A stretch of DNA of 64,000 bases from Pseudothioclava sp033100795 (GCF_033100795.1 NZ_JAWLVI010000001.1:744001-808000); one strand, 5' to 3'; counted from the first letter of the stretch, positions 30,693 through 38,964 are shown. Translations and numbers: made by a program. The notes: a model not told the origin generated them from the letters alone.

Positions 30693-32216
30693 TTACCGCC
30701 CCAAAAGCCGCGCCATCAACCGGATGCGCCGCCGCTTCATCCCGCGATAGGGCGGCATAAAGCCCGACAGCGGTGCGAAACTGTTACGCAGCACGGGCTT
30801 TTCATGACTGAACGCGCGAAACCCCCATTCGCCATGCGCCGCCCCCATGCCGGAATTGCCGATCCCGCCGAACGGCAGGTTGAGATGCATGTAATGCGCC
30901 AGCGTCACATTCACCCCCACCGCGCCAGAACTGGTCTTGCGGGTGATCTCTTCAATGAAACCCTTATCCTTTTCAAAGATATAGAGCGCCAAAGGCTTGG
31001 GGCCGGTATTGATCGCCGCGATCACCGCGCCGGCATCCTCGAAGGGCAGAACCGGCAGGACGGGGCCGAAAATCTCTTCGCGCATCAGAGCCGCGTCGCG
31101 CCGGACTCCTGTCAGCACGGTCGGCGCGATAAAGCGGGTCGCGGCATCCCGCGCGCCGCCCTCGACCACCGTCGCGCCCCCTGCCTCGGCGGCGGAAATC
31201 ATCGCATCAAGGCGCCGGAAATGCCGCTCGCTGACGATGCGCGCGTAATCGCGTCCGCTGGCCTGCGCCTCGGGGGAGCGGCCATACATCTTGCGGATGG
31301 CGGTTTTGAGATGGGTCAGAAACGCCTCCATCTGCGCTGAGGCGACGTAGATATGATCAGGGGCGATACAGGTCTGCCCCGCGTTCGAGAATTTGCCCCA
31401 CGCGACCGCCTGCGCCGCCGCCTTCAGGTCTGCCCCCGGCCCGATGATGACCGGCGACTTGCCCCCAAGTTCAAGCGTCACCGGCGTCAGATGCCGCGCG
31501 GCCTGCGCCATCACCTTGCGCCCCACCTCGGGCGAGCCGGTGAAGAACAGATGGTCGAACGGCAGATCCAGCAGCGCCTGCGCCACATCGACCGCGCCTT
31601 CGGCCACCCAGACGAAATCGGGCGCGAAGGTCTCGGTGATGATTTTCGCCACCAGGGCCGAGGTCGCGGGCGCAAGCTCCGACGGCTTCAGGATCGCCGC
31701 ATTCCCCGCCGCCAGCGCCGAACTCAACGGCCCCATCAACAGGCCGAACGGATAGTTCCACGGCGCGATAATCAGAACGGTCCCCTTCGGCTCGGAGACA
31801 ATCTTCGCCCGCGTCCCGAAGGTCAGCAGCGTCGAGGTCGCCCGACGGGGTCGCATCCAGCGCTTAAGATATTTCAACGTATGGGAAATTTCGGCCTGAA
31901 CCGGCAGGATTTCCGTCAGCCGGACCTCCGCCTCGGGCTTGCCCAGATCGGCGGCAAGCGCGGCGATGATCTGCGGCTCATAGCGCCGGATCGCGGCCGA
32001 CAGACGCCTCAGCGCGGTGCGCCGGTGGGTATAGTCCAGCCCCGCGCGGCGGTCGACCTCGCCCTCGCGCATCGCCAGAAAGCGCGCGCGAATATCGGCC
32101 TGCGTGCCCCCCCTGACCGGCTCAGGCCGCGGGGTCGGCGCAGGGACCAGCCCCTCCGGCGCCCCCGCCATCATCCCCGCAATTGCCTCTTCAATCGGAT
32201 CCTGCTCGTCACTCAT
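30693..32216 (-). CDS. Aldehyde dehydrogenase, coniferyl-aldehyde-dehydrogenase-like
   Basis: About 507 residues from the ATG at 32216 (MSDEQDPIEEAIAG). NAD-binding and catalytic motifs: IAPWNYPFGLLMGPLSSALA, FFTGSPEVGRKVM, the general base Glu in TPVTLELGGKSPVIIG and the nucleophile Cys in FSNAGQTCIAPDH. The C-terminal FGGIGNSGMGAAHGEWGFRA and a basic tail are typical of the class 3/CALDH group acting on aromatic or medium-chain aldehydes. The frame extends to 32399 but without family similarity. Physiological substrate unknown. Confidence 0.88.
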   Translation of the reverse strand: MSDEQDPIEEAIAGMMAGAPEGLVPAPTPRPEPVRGGTQADIRARFLAMREGEVDRRAGLDYTHRRTALRRLSAAIRRYEPQIIAALAADLGKPEAEVRLTEILPVQAEISHTLKYLKRWMRPRRATSTLLTFGTRAKIVSEPKGTVLIIAPWNYPFGLLMGPLSSALAAGNAAILKPSELAPATSALVAKIITETFAPDFVWVAEGAVDVAQALLDLPFDHLFFTGSPEVGRKVMAQAARHLTPVTLELGGKSPVIIGPGADLKAAAQAVAWGKFSNAGQTCIAPDHIYVASAQMEAFLTHLKTAIRKMYGRSPEAQASGRDYARIVSERHFRRLDAMISAAEAGGATVVEGGARDAATRFIAPTVLTGVRRDAALMREEIFGPVLPVLPFEDAGAVIAAINTGPKPLALYIFEKDKGFIEEITRKTSSGAVGVNVTLAHYMHLNLPFGGIGNSGMGAAHGEWGFRAFSHEKPVLRNSFAPLSGFMPPYRGMKRRRIRLMARLLGR

Positions 32217-32339
32217 TGCCGCCTCATACTCTTCCTGCGCAGCCCCGAGTTTTGCGGCGCACGCGGCATTTGGCAAGCACTCCGCTGCGTCGCGTTGTGT
32301 CGGATCGGAAATAACGGTTGCATGGCGAGATGAAACGAA

Positions 32340-32363
32340 CGATATTCCCCGACAGACATAACG
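32340..32363 (+). promoter_or_regulatory. Mo-box-like palindrome upstream of modA
   Basis: CGATAT at 32340 and ATAACG ending at 32363 are inverted half-sites of the CGNTAT type, and the 24-base overall length equals that of ModE-type operators. It ends eight bases before the modA ATG, so binding would block transcription or ribosome access. A ModE or MopA/B regulator would be expected elsewhere in the genome; none is in this window. Confidence 0.45.
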
Positions 32364-32371
32364 GATGCCCC

Positions 32372-33118
32372 ATGCGCCTTTTGCCCCTTCTGCTTTCACT
32401 CGCCCTGCCGGTTTCTGCCAGCGCCGAAACGATCACCGTTTTCGCCGCTGCCTCGCTGAAAACCGCGCTGGATCGGGTCGCGCGCGAATACGAGCTGAAA
32501 ACCGGGGATCGCGTCGCGGTGTCTTATGCCGGTTCGGGAGCCTTGGCGCGGCAGATCCTGCAAGGCGCGCCCGCCGATATTTTCATTTCCGCCAACACCG
32601 ACTGGATGGATGCGGTCGCGGCAAGCGGCTGGATCGCAACAGGGTCGCGCCATGATCTGCTGGGTAACACGCTGGTTCTGGTCGCGCACCCCCCGCTGCC
32701 TGCGACCAAGATCACCCCCGCGACCGACCTCGTCGCGCTGGCCAATGGCGGGCGGATCGCGACGGGGCTGGTCGAGGCGGTTCCCGTTGGTCAATATGCC
32801 AAGATCGCTCTGCAATCCCTTGATCTTTGGGAAAAAACAGCGCCTTACCTTGCGCAAACAGACAATGCCCGCACCGCACTCGCACTGGTCGCGGCCGGAG
32901 AGGCTCCGCTGGGGGTCGTCTATGCGACAGATGCCCGCGCCGAGCCTCGCGTGCATGTGATCGCGACCTTCCCCGAAGGCGCACACCCGCCGATCACCTA
33001 CCCGGCGGCTCTGGCGCAGGGCGCGCCCCATGCGGCGGGGTTCTTCGATGCCCTCTCCAGCCCCGGGGCGGCGGCCATTTTCGCCGCCGAAGGCTTTGCC
33101 GTGAAGGGCGCGCCATGA
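32372..33118 (+). CDS. modA: Molybdate-binding periplasmic protein ModA
   Basis: A 248-residue solute-binding protein with a signal peptide (LLPLLLSLALPVSASAE). Typical stretches: ITVFAAASLKTALDRVAREY, VSYAGSGALARQILQGAPAD, IFISANTDWMDAV and VVYATDARAEPRVHVIATFP. It captures molybdate (or tungstate) for the ModBC importer. The ATG at 32372 gives the signal peptide; the longer frame to 32318 does not. Its stop overlaps the modB start (ATGA). Confidence 0.95.
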   Translation: MRLLPLLLSLALPVSASAETITVFAAASLKTALDRVAREYELKTGDRVAVSYAGSGALARQILQGAPADIFISANTDWMDAVAASGWIATGSRHDLLGNTLVLVAHPPLPATKITPATDLVALANGGRIATGLVEAVPVGQYAKIALQSLDLWEKTAPYLAQTDNARTALALVAAGEAPLGVVYATDARAEPRVHVIATFPEGAHPPITYPAALAQGAPHAAGFFDALSSPGAAAIFAAEGFAVKGAP

Positions 33119-33813
33119 GCAGCTGGCTCCCCCCCGAAGCGTGGGAGGCCGTCGCGCTGTCGCTGCGCGTCTCGCTCGTCGCGGTGGCGCTGAGCCTGCC
33201 GCTTGGCATTTTCACCGCCTATGCGCTGGCGCGGTGGAACTTTGCGGGCAAGCAGATCGTCAACGGGCTGGTGCATCTGCCGCTGATCCTGCCGCCGGTG
33301 GTGACGGGCTATCTGCTGCTGCTGACCTTCGGGCGGATGGGGTGGCTGGGCGCGCCGCTGTCCTCGCTTGGCATCACCTTGGCGTTTCGCTGGACGGGGG
33401 CGGCGCTGGCGGCGGGGGTCATGGCGTTCCCGCTGATGGTGCGTGCGATCCGTCTTGCGATCGAGGCGGTCGATCCGGGGCTGGAAGAGGCCGCCGCGAC
33501 CCTTGGCGCCTCGCGCAGCCGGATTTTCGCCACCATCACCCTGCCCCTTATCCTGCCCGGCATCGTGGCGGGCGCGGTGATTGCCTTCGCCAAGGCGATG
33601 GGCGAATTCGGCGCGACGATTACGTTTGTTTCGAACATCCCCGGCCAGACGCAGACCCTGCCTTCGGCAATCTACAGCTTTTTACAGGTGCCAGGCGGCG
33701 AAGGCACCGTGACGCGGCTGGTGCTGGTCGCGGTGGGTATCGCGATGGCGGCGCTGGTTGCCTCGGAGTGGCTGGCGCGGCGAGTGGCGGCGCGGATCAG
33801 GGGGGAGCGCTGA
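33115..33813 (+). CDS. modB: Molybdate ABC transporter permease ModB
   Basis: A 232-residue permease with about five transmembrane segments, starting MSSWLPPEAWEAVALSLRVS. The segment LPLILPPVVTGYLLLLTFGR and the EAA-type coupling loop EEAAATLGASRSRIFATITL, followed by PLILPGIVAGAVIAFAKAMG and EFGATITFVSNIPGQTQTLP, are diagnostic of ModB. It overlaps modA by four bases and modC by one base (TGATG). Confidence 0.96.
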   Translation: MSSWLPPEAWEAVALSLRVSLVAVALSLPLGIFTAYALARWNFAGKQIVNGLVHLPLILPPVVTGYLLLLTFGRMGWLGAPLSSLGITLAFRWTGAALAAGVMAFPLMVRAIRLAIEAVDPGLEEAAATLGASRSRIFATITLPLILPGIVAGAVIAFAKAMGEFGATITFVSNIPGQTQTLPSAIYSFLQVPGGEGTVTRLVLVAVGIAMAALVASEWLARRVAARIRGER

Positions 33814-34925
33814 TGCTTGAGGTTTCCCTGCGCCACCGGTTCGAGGGCTTCGATCTTGATCTCGGTTTTGCCGCGCCTGCGGGGCTGACCGCGCTCTTTG
33901 GACGATCGGGCGCGGGCAAGACCACGATCACCCATTCGGTCGCGGGGTTAATGCGGCCCGACGCAGGGCGGATTGTGCTGAATGGCGAGGTTCTGCTGGA
34001 TACCAAGTCGGGCATCTGCCTGCCGCCGCAGCGCCGCCGGATCGGCTATGTATTTCAGGATGCGCGGCTGTTTCCGCACCTGAGCGTGAAGCAAAATTTG
34101 CTTTATGGGCAAAAGCTTGCGCCGCAAAGCGAAAGTGCGCCAAGCCTTGAACGGATCACCGGCCTTCTGGGCATCGGGCATCTGCTGCCCCGCCGCCCCG
34201 CGCGGCTTTCCGGCGGAGAGGTCGCGCGTGTCGCGCTTGGCCGCGCGCTGCTGTCGAACCCGCGCGCGCTGGTGATGGACGAACCACTCGCAGCACTTGA
34301 CCCTGCCCGCAAAGCCGAGATCCTGCCCTATATCGAGGGGCTGCGCGACGAGATGAAGCTGCCGATCCTTTACGTCAGCCACGCTCCGGCCGAGCTTGCA
34401 CGACTGGCCACGACGCTTGTCTTGATCGAGGCAGGCCGCGTGCGCGCCTGCGGTCCGGCAGCCGAGGTTCTGGCCGCCCCCGAAACCGCCCCCGTTCTTG
34501 GCCCGCGCGAGGCAGGCGCGATCCTGTCGGGGCGCGTGGCCGGGCCGGAGCCGGACGGGCTGACCCGCATCGACACGGCGGGCGGGCCAATTTTCACCGA
34601 GCAGCACGGACTGCGCCTTGGCGCCACCGTTTCGCTGCGCATCCACGCGCAGGACGTCACCCTCGCCCGCACCCGCCCCGAGGGGCTGTCGGCGCTGAAC
34701 ATGCTTGCGGCGACGGTTTCAAAAATCGCACCGATCAGCGAGACCAGCGCCTATGTCCAGCTTACGCTCGGGGGCGAGCAGCTGCTGAGCAAGGTGACGC
34801 GCCGCTCGGTCGATGCACTGGGGCTGCACGAGGGGCTGCCCGTCACCGCCGTTGTGAAATCGGTTTCGCTGGCGGCAGAAGATGTCGGACCGGGCGCGGG
34901 AAAGCTCAGCCGCCAAAGCGGTTAA
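33813..34925 (+). CDS. modC: Molybdate ABC transporter ATPase ModC
   Basis: A 370-residue ATPase. Walker A GRSGAGKTT, signature LSGGEVARVALGRAL, Walker B ALVMDEPLAALDP and the switch His in ILYVSHAPAEL. The last ~70 residues form a molybdate-binding TOBE/Mop domain (LNMLAATVSKIAPISETSAY) that gives feedback inhibition in this family. Third gene of modABC. The 193 bases that follow contain no gene. Confidence 0.96.
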   Translation: MLEVSLRHRFEGFDLDLGFAAPAGLTALFGRSGAGKTTITHSVAGLMRPDAGRIVLNGEVLLDTKSGICLPPQRRRIGYVFQDARLFPHLSVKQNLLYGQKLAPQSESAPSLERITGLLGIGHLLPRRPARLSGGEVARVALGRALLSNPRALVMDEPLAALDPARKAEILPYIEGLRDEMKLPILYVSHAPAELARLATTLVLIEAGRVRACGPAAEVLAAPETAPVLGPREAGAILSGRVAGPEPDGLTRIDTAGGPIFTEQHGLRLGATVSLRIHAQDVTLARTRPEGLSALNMLAATVSKIAPISETSAYVQLTLGGEQLLSKVTRRSVDALGLHEGLPVTAVVKSVSLAAEDVGPGAGKLSRQSG

Positions 34926-35118
34926 CGTGGCGTCATCCGAGGATTCGCGAAACGCCCTGACATTACCCCAGGTCAATTCAACCCTAGCGGGCACCTCAAA
35001 CACCCCAGACTGACGCCTGCTGCCTGGTTTCATCGCGCCGCCGGAACCGTTGGCGCATGACAGGACAGCCAGCCAGACCTTTCGGAAGAATGCTAAAACC
35101 CGTTTTATTCCAGAACCT

Positions 35119-35535
35119 TCAGGCCGTAACTTCGTGCATTTTTTCAGTCAGATGCAGCAAATGCGCGGCCTCTTCGGGCGAGAACGGCCCTGACGAGCGT
35201 GAAAACCCTGAAATTGAGCGGGAACTTGCCGGTCCGACCGAGCAGGTCAGCCCGTTTTCAATGCCGTGACGCGCCGCGCCTGAGAAGACACCAGCAGGAT
35301 CCGGCAGATCCTTCCAATAGACGACGCCCGAGTTCTGCATCCCCCAGATCACCACAGGATCTTGAATCATAAGACCTTTTTCCGAATACTCGGCCAGCCA
35401 GTCCTCGCTGTAGGTGCGGATCATCGTGGTCGGCCGCGTGAACCGGATATGCAGGGCGAAGGCATAGCCCGTGTCGCACAGAGCATCCAACTCGGCACAC
35501 AGCGCATCGACCTCACCGATATTTTCCGTTTTCAT
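35119..35535 (-). CDS. LuxR-like autoinducer-binding protein lacking the HTH domain
   Basis: A 138-residue protein covering only the autoinducer-binding half of LuxR regulators. The acyl-homoserine-lactone pocket pattern is present: TYSEDWLAEYSEKGLMIQDP (Trp, Tyr and Asp of the family) and VVYWKDLPDPAG (second Trp). It stops after LHLTEKMHEVTA, where full regulators continue into the GerE-type helix-turn-helix. No HTH remnant is visible downstream on this strand, so it is not a simple recent frameshift. It is divergent from the full-length luxR gene, 69 bases apart. It could sequester the signal or form inactive heterodimers, by analogy with TrlR/TraM-type antagonism. Confidence 0.8.
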   Translation of the reverse strand: MKTENIGEVDALCAELDALCDTGYAFALHIRFTRPTTMIRTYSEDWLAEYSEKGLMIQDPVVIWGMQNSGVVYWKDLPDPAGVFSGAARHGIENGLTCSVGPASSRSISGFSRSSGPFSPEEAAHLLHLTEKMHEVTA

Positions 35536-35544
35536 ATCGCGTAT

Positions 35545-35567
35545 TCAACCTTAAGATGGGTGGATCA
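35545..35567 (+). promoter_or_regulatory. Shared quorum-sensing motif, copy 1 (luxR upstream region)
   Basis: This stretch begins TCAACCTTAAGATGG and ends GGTGGATCA. It closely matches the stretch at 36256-36276 upstream of luxI (TCAACCTAAAATGGTGATTCA form), in the same orientation. It lies in the 69-base gap between the HTH-less gene and luxR, 37 bases before the luxR start and just upstream of the divergent start codon, so one bound protein could affect both genes. Confidence 0.55.
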
Positions 35568-35604
35568 GTCCGTCTTTCCCTGTCCTTTGAGTGCACTTTA
35601 GAAT

Positions 35605-36249
35605 TTGACGCAACACCTTCGCAATAGATTTGAGCCGATAAAAACGCTCGACGATCTCCGGGAGGAGTTCGCAAGCCTTGCCACCGCAGGGTTCTATGTT
35701 GCGCTTCGCGTCGGTTATGCCTTCCCGGAGGAGGACCTTAACGAGCTGAAACCCGAGTGGATCGAAGCCTATACCGAGCGCGGCCTGGTGGTGTTCGATC
35801 CGGTGATGCGCTGGCTTTACGGCAATGTCGGCGTCACCCGCTGGAGCGAGATAACCCTGCCCGACCCGGCCAATGTCTTGCGTCTTGCGCGCGCGATGGG
35901 GCTGCGGTTCGGGGCGACGGCCTCGTTCATGCGGCAGGGCGATGCGGGGCTGCGCAGCTATGCAACCGTGTTTCGCGACGATCGGGAATTGACCGAGGGC
36001 GAGCTTGCACAGCTCTTCGATCTGGTCCGCAGGGCGCATTGCCATAAAGACGACGAACCCAAGCTGACCCCTGCCGAAATCGAGGCAATCACCTATCAGG
36101 CGCAGGGGCTGCGTATCAAACAGATCGCGGGCGAGTTGGGCATATCGCACTCGGCGGTCAAGGCGCGGCTTTCCGGCGCGAAACGAAAACTGGGCGCCAA
36201 AACCCCGTCCGAGCTTCTGCGGATTGCAACCCAGAAGCGACTTATTTAG
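35605..36249 (+). CDS. LuxR-family quorum-sensing transcriptional regulator
   Basis: A 214-residue regulator. The N-terminal ~145 residues are an autoinducer-binding domain with LKPEWIEAYTERGLVVFDPV and GVTRWSEITLPDPA. The C-terminal GerE HTH is LTPAEIEAITYQAQGLRIKQ continuing IAGELGISHSAVKARLSGAK. There is no ATG: an in-frame TAG lies just upstream and the only plausible start is TTG at 35605, with no strong ribosome site, suggesting low expression. It is directly followed by the luxI-type gene and is paralogous to the HTH-less protein upstream. Confidence 0.9.
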   Translation: MTQHLRNRFEPIKTLDDLREEFASLATAGFYVALRVGYAFPEEDLNELKPEWIEAYTERGLVVFDPVMRWLYGNVGVTRWSEITLPDPANVLRLARAMGLRFGATASFMRQGDAGLRSYATVFRDDRELTEGELAQLFDLVRRAHCHKDDEPKLTPAEIEAITYQAQGLRIKQIAGELGISHSAVKARLSGAKRKLGAKTPSELLRIATQKRLI

Positions 36250-36285
36250 GTTTTATCAACCTAAAATGGTGATTCATTAACCATT
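36248..36285 (+). promoter_or_regulatory. Lux-box-like palindromes and shared motif copy 2 upstream of luxI
   Basis: AGGTT-TTATC-AACCT (36248-36262) overlaps the luxR stop. Next to it is a 21-base near-palindrome (36265-36285) opening AATGGT and closing ACCATT, in which eight of ten symmetrical positions pair. The span 36256-36276 also matches the motif upstream of luxR. It lies about 40-70 bases upstream of the luxI ATG, a normal position for a LuxR-type activator site. Confidence 0.55.
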
Positions 36286-36322
36286 CCGTGCTTGAGTTTT
36301 GCCATCCAGAATGGAGGCACTC

Positions 36323-36973
36323 ATGCAAAGCATCACGTTCGATTTCTCCGATTTTCACCGCCACGGCACCGCGTTCTACGAATTTCTCAGGCTTCGCAAA
36401 GCCGTATTCGTTGACCAGATGGGCTGGGATGTTCCCCATGACGACCTGGTCGAGATGGACCAGTATGACACGCCGCAGGCGCATTATTCGGTCGTGCTTG
36501 ACGCAGACGGCCATTTGGTCGGCGGCGCACGCGCAATGGCGACCACCGCGCTTTGGGGGCCGCACAGCTATATGTTGCGCGATGCCCATCTGGGAAAGCT
36601 GAAATACATCCCGCCCGAGATTCTGCCCCATGACATCGCGACGCCGCAGGTTTGGGAATGCACGCGACTTGTTATTTCGGACCGGCTGACCACGCATGAG
36701 GCGCGCGCAACCTGCCTGCGGATGATCGTGGACGGTCTGGTTGAATGTGCGCAGGCGCAGGGCGCGACCGAGATGATCTGCCTCTCGTCGCTTGCCCTTA
36801 TGCGGGCGCTCCGGCAGTTGGGCTATGATGTGACGCGCGCGGGACCGACCTATCGCAACGACGAGGACGGTCGGATTTATGCGGCCTTGCGGATGCCCGC
36901 CGCGCTTTCCGCCCTCTCGCGAGGCTCTGACGCAACGTCACAAACCGCGCGCCCCCTCGAAACCGCGGCCTAA
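36323..36973 (+). CDS. LuxI-type acyl-homoserine-lactone synthase
   Basis: A 216-residue autoinducer synthase. The conserved N-terminal motif is LRLRKAVFVDQMGWDVP (Arg, Phe, Trp), followed by VEMDQYDTPQAHYSVVLD with the acidic residues, GGARAMATT with the conserved Arg, and WECTRLVI with the Glu and Arg of the second block. It makes N-acyl-homoserine lactone from SAM and an acyl-ACP. The ATG at 36323 has ATGGAGG eight bases upstream; the longer frame is rejected. It follows luxR by 73 bases containing operator-like palindromes. Confidence 0.93.
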   Translation: MQSITFDFSDFHRHGTAFYEFLRLRKAVFVDQMGWDVPHDDLVEMDQYDTPQAHYSVVLDADGHLVGGARAMATTALWGPHSYMLRDAHLGKLKYIPPEILPHDIATPQVWECTRLVISDRLTTHEARATCLRMIVDGLVECAQAQGATEMICLSSLALMRALRQLGYDVTRAGPTYRNDEDGRIYAALRMPAALSALSRGSDATSQTARPLETAA

Positions 36974-37270
36974 AGCCGCATAAATCGGTGAGTCGCCCCG
37001 AAATCCGGGCGCCAAGCTCCCTAAAGACCTTTCATTCCCCTTGTTTTACAAGGGAAAAGCCTTGTGTTGCATTTTCCTGACCGCTTGTTCAAAGATTAAG
37101 CAGGCGCAGTTCACTTTGTGCCTCCGGTTGTCAGACCGGCCCAAAAAGCGGGCGACAGATCCGCGAAACATCCGGGGCAGGACACTCTTCCCGACAGCAT
37201 AACGCCAAAGGCGAGGCGTCGGATTTCAGGCACCTGTTCGGGCTAAACAAATGTAAACAGGGAGTCACTC
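36974..37270. other. Intergenic region luxI to peptide transporter
   Basis: 297 bases. Near the luxI end CGCCC/GGGCG (36994-37011) may form a weak terminator without a T-run. A palindrome CCCTTGT-TTT-ACAAGGG (37038-37054) lies in a locally AT-rich stretch and could be an operator. Near the 3' end an AGGGAG ribosome site precedes the transporter gene. No coding frame was seen. Confidence 0.6.
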
Positions 37271-38866
37271 ATGACTTTTCGCAAACTACTGACCACCACC
37301 GGCCTTCTGATGGCGCTGGCGGGGGCTGCTTCGGCACAACAGACGCTTGTCTATTGCTCCGAAGGCTCGCCCGAAGGCTTCGACCCGGCGCTTTACACCT
37401 CGGGGACGACCTTCGACGCCTCGGGCCAGACGGTCTATTCGCGCCTCGTCGAGTTCAAGACCGGCACGACCGAGGTTATCCCGGGCCTCGCCGAAAGCTA
37501 CGAGGCATCGGCGGACGGTCTGGAATACACCTTCCACCTGCGCCCGGGCGTCAAATTCCATACCACCGGCTTCTTCACGCCCTCGCGCGACTTCAACGCC
37601 GATGACGTGATCTTCTCGTTCGAGCGCCAGCTGCGCGACGACAACGCCTATCACACCGTATCGGGCGGCACCTGGGAATATTTCGCGGGCATGTCGATGG
37701 GGGATCTCATCAAGTCGATCGAGAAGGTCGACGATCTGACGGTGAAATTCGTGCTCAACCGCCCCGAGGCGCCTTTCATCGCCAACCTCGCGATGGATTT
37801 TGCCTCGATCATGTCGGCGGAATATGCCGATCAGATGCTGGCCGCCGGCACGCCCGAGATGCTCAACCAGGAGCCCGTCGGCACCGGCCCGTTCCAGTTC
37901 GTCGCCTATCAGAAAGACGCGGTCATCCGCTACGCCAAGAACCCGAGCTACTTCCGCGACGGTCTACCGAAAGTGGATAACCTTGTCTTTGCGATCACGC
38001 CCGACGCTTCGGTGCGCTATCAGAAGCTTCAGGCAGGCGAATGCCATGTCATGCCCTATCCGAACCCGGCCGACATCGCCGGCATGAAGGATAACGCCGA
38101 TGTGGTGATGATGGAGCAAGAGGGTCTCAACGTCGGCTATATGGCCTATAACACGCAGGTTGCGCCCTTCGATAACCCGAAGGTCCGCAAGGCGCTGAAC
38201 ATGGCGATGGACAAGCAGGCGATCATCGACGTCGTGTTCCAGGGCTCGGGTCAGGTTGCGAAAAACCCAATCCCGCCGACCATGTGGTCCTATAACGACG
38301 CGGTTCAGGATGATGCCTATGATCCGGCAGCCGCCAAGGCCATGCTTGAGGCCGAGGGCGTCAAGGATCTGTCGATGAAGGTCTGGGCAATGCCGGTGCA
38401 GCGCCCCTACAACCCGAACGCGCGCCGCATGGCCGAGCTGATTCAAGAGGATTTCTCGAAAATCGGCGTCAAGGTCGAGATCGTCTCTTATGAATGGGGC
38501 GAGTATCTGGACCGCTCGAAGGCGACCGACCGCGACGGCGCGGTGCTTCTGGGCTGGACGGGCGACAATGGCGATCCGGACAACTTCCTCGCCGTGCTTC
38601 TGGGCTGCGATGGCGTGGGCGGGTCGAACCGCGCGCAATGGTGCCACCAGCCCTTCGAAGATGCGATCCAGAAGGCCAAAACCGTGACCGACGCGGCAGA
38701 GCGCACCAGGCTTTACGAAGAGGCTCAGGCGATCTTCAAGGATCAGGCGCCTTGGGCGACCATCGCGCATTCGGTCGTGTTCATGCCGATGCGTCCCGAG
38801 GTCGAGGGCTATGTGGTCCACCCGCTTGGCAGCCACATCTTCACCGAAGTCGGCCTGAAGCAATAA
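37271..38866 (+). CDS. Peptide ABC transporter solute-binding protein (DppA-like)
   Basis: A 531-residue periplasmic protein of the SBP_bac_5 family with signal peptide LLTTTGLLMALAGAASAQQ. DppA-type landmarks: YCSEGSPEGFDPALYTSGTT, FHTTGFFTPSRDFNADDVIF, GTGPFQFVAYQKDAVIRYAK, AFDNP-like VAPFDNPKVRKALNMAMDKQ and MKVWAMPVQRPYNPNARRMA. It delivers di- or oligopeptides (or heme-like ligands) to the membrane permease. First gene of a five-gene operon; a terminator-like hairpin separates it from the permease genes. Confidence 0.92.
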   Translation: MTFRKLLTTTGLLMALAGAASAQQTLVYCSEGSPEGFDPALYTSGTTFDASGQTVYSRLVEFKTGTTEVIPGLAESYEASADGLEYTFHLRPGVKFHTTGFFTPSRDFNADDVIFSFERQLRDDNAYHTVSGGTWEYFAGMSMGDLIKSIEKVDDLTVKFVLNRPEAPFIANLAMDFASIMSAEYADQMLAAGTPEMLNQEPVGTGPFQFVAYQKDAVIRYAKNPSYFRDGLPKVDNLVFAITPDASVRYQKLQAGECHVMPYPNPADIAGMKDNADVVMMEQEGLNVGYMAYNTQVAPFDNPKVRKALNMAMDKQAIIDVVFQGSGQVAKNPIPPTMWSYNDAVQDDAYDPAAAKAMLEAEGVKDLSMKVWAMPVQRPYNPNARRMAELIQEDFSKIGVKVEIVSYEWGEYLDRSKATDRDGAVLLGWTGDNGDPDNFLAVLLGCDGVGGSNRAQWCHQPFEDAIQKAKTVTDAAERTRLYEEAQAIFKDQAPWATIAHSVVFMPMRPEVEGYVVHPLGSHIFTEVGLKQ

Positions 38867-38888
38867 GCGCGGGCTAACCCTATCATCG

Positions 38889-38919
38889 GGCGGCGGCCGG
38901 GCAACCGGCCCCGCCTTTT
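38889..38919 (+). terminator. Terminator-like hairpin between binding protein and permease genes
   Basis: GGCGG-C-GGCCGG, a GCAA loop and CCGGCC-CCGCC give an 11-bp stem with one bulged C, followed by TTTT. It lies 22 bases after the binding-protein stop and 45 bases before the next ATG, so it probably lets the binding protein be made in excess of the permease. Confidence 0.75.
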
Positions 38920-38964
38920 GCCACACCAGAGGTCCATCGTGGCCACTGTCCGAAAGGCACATAG

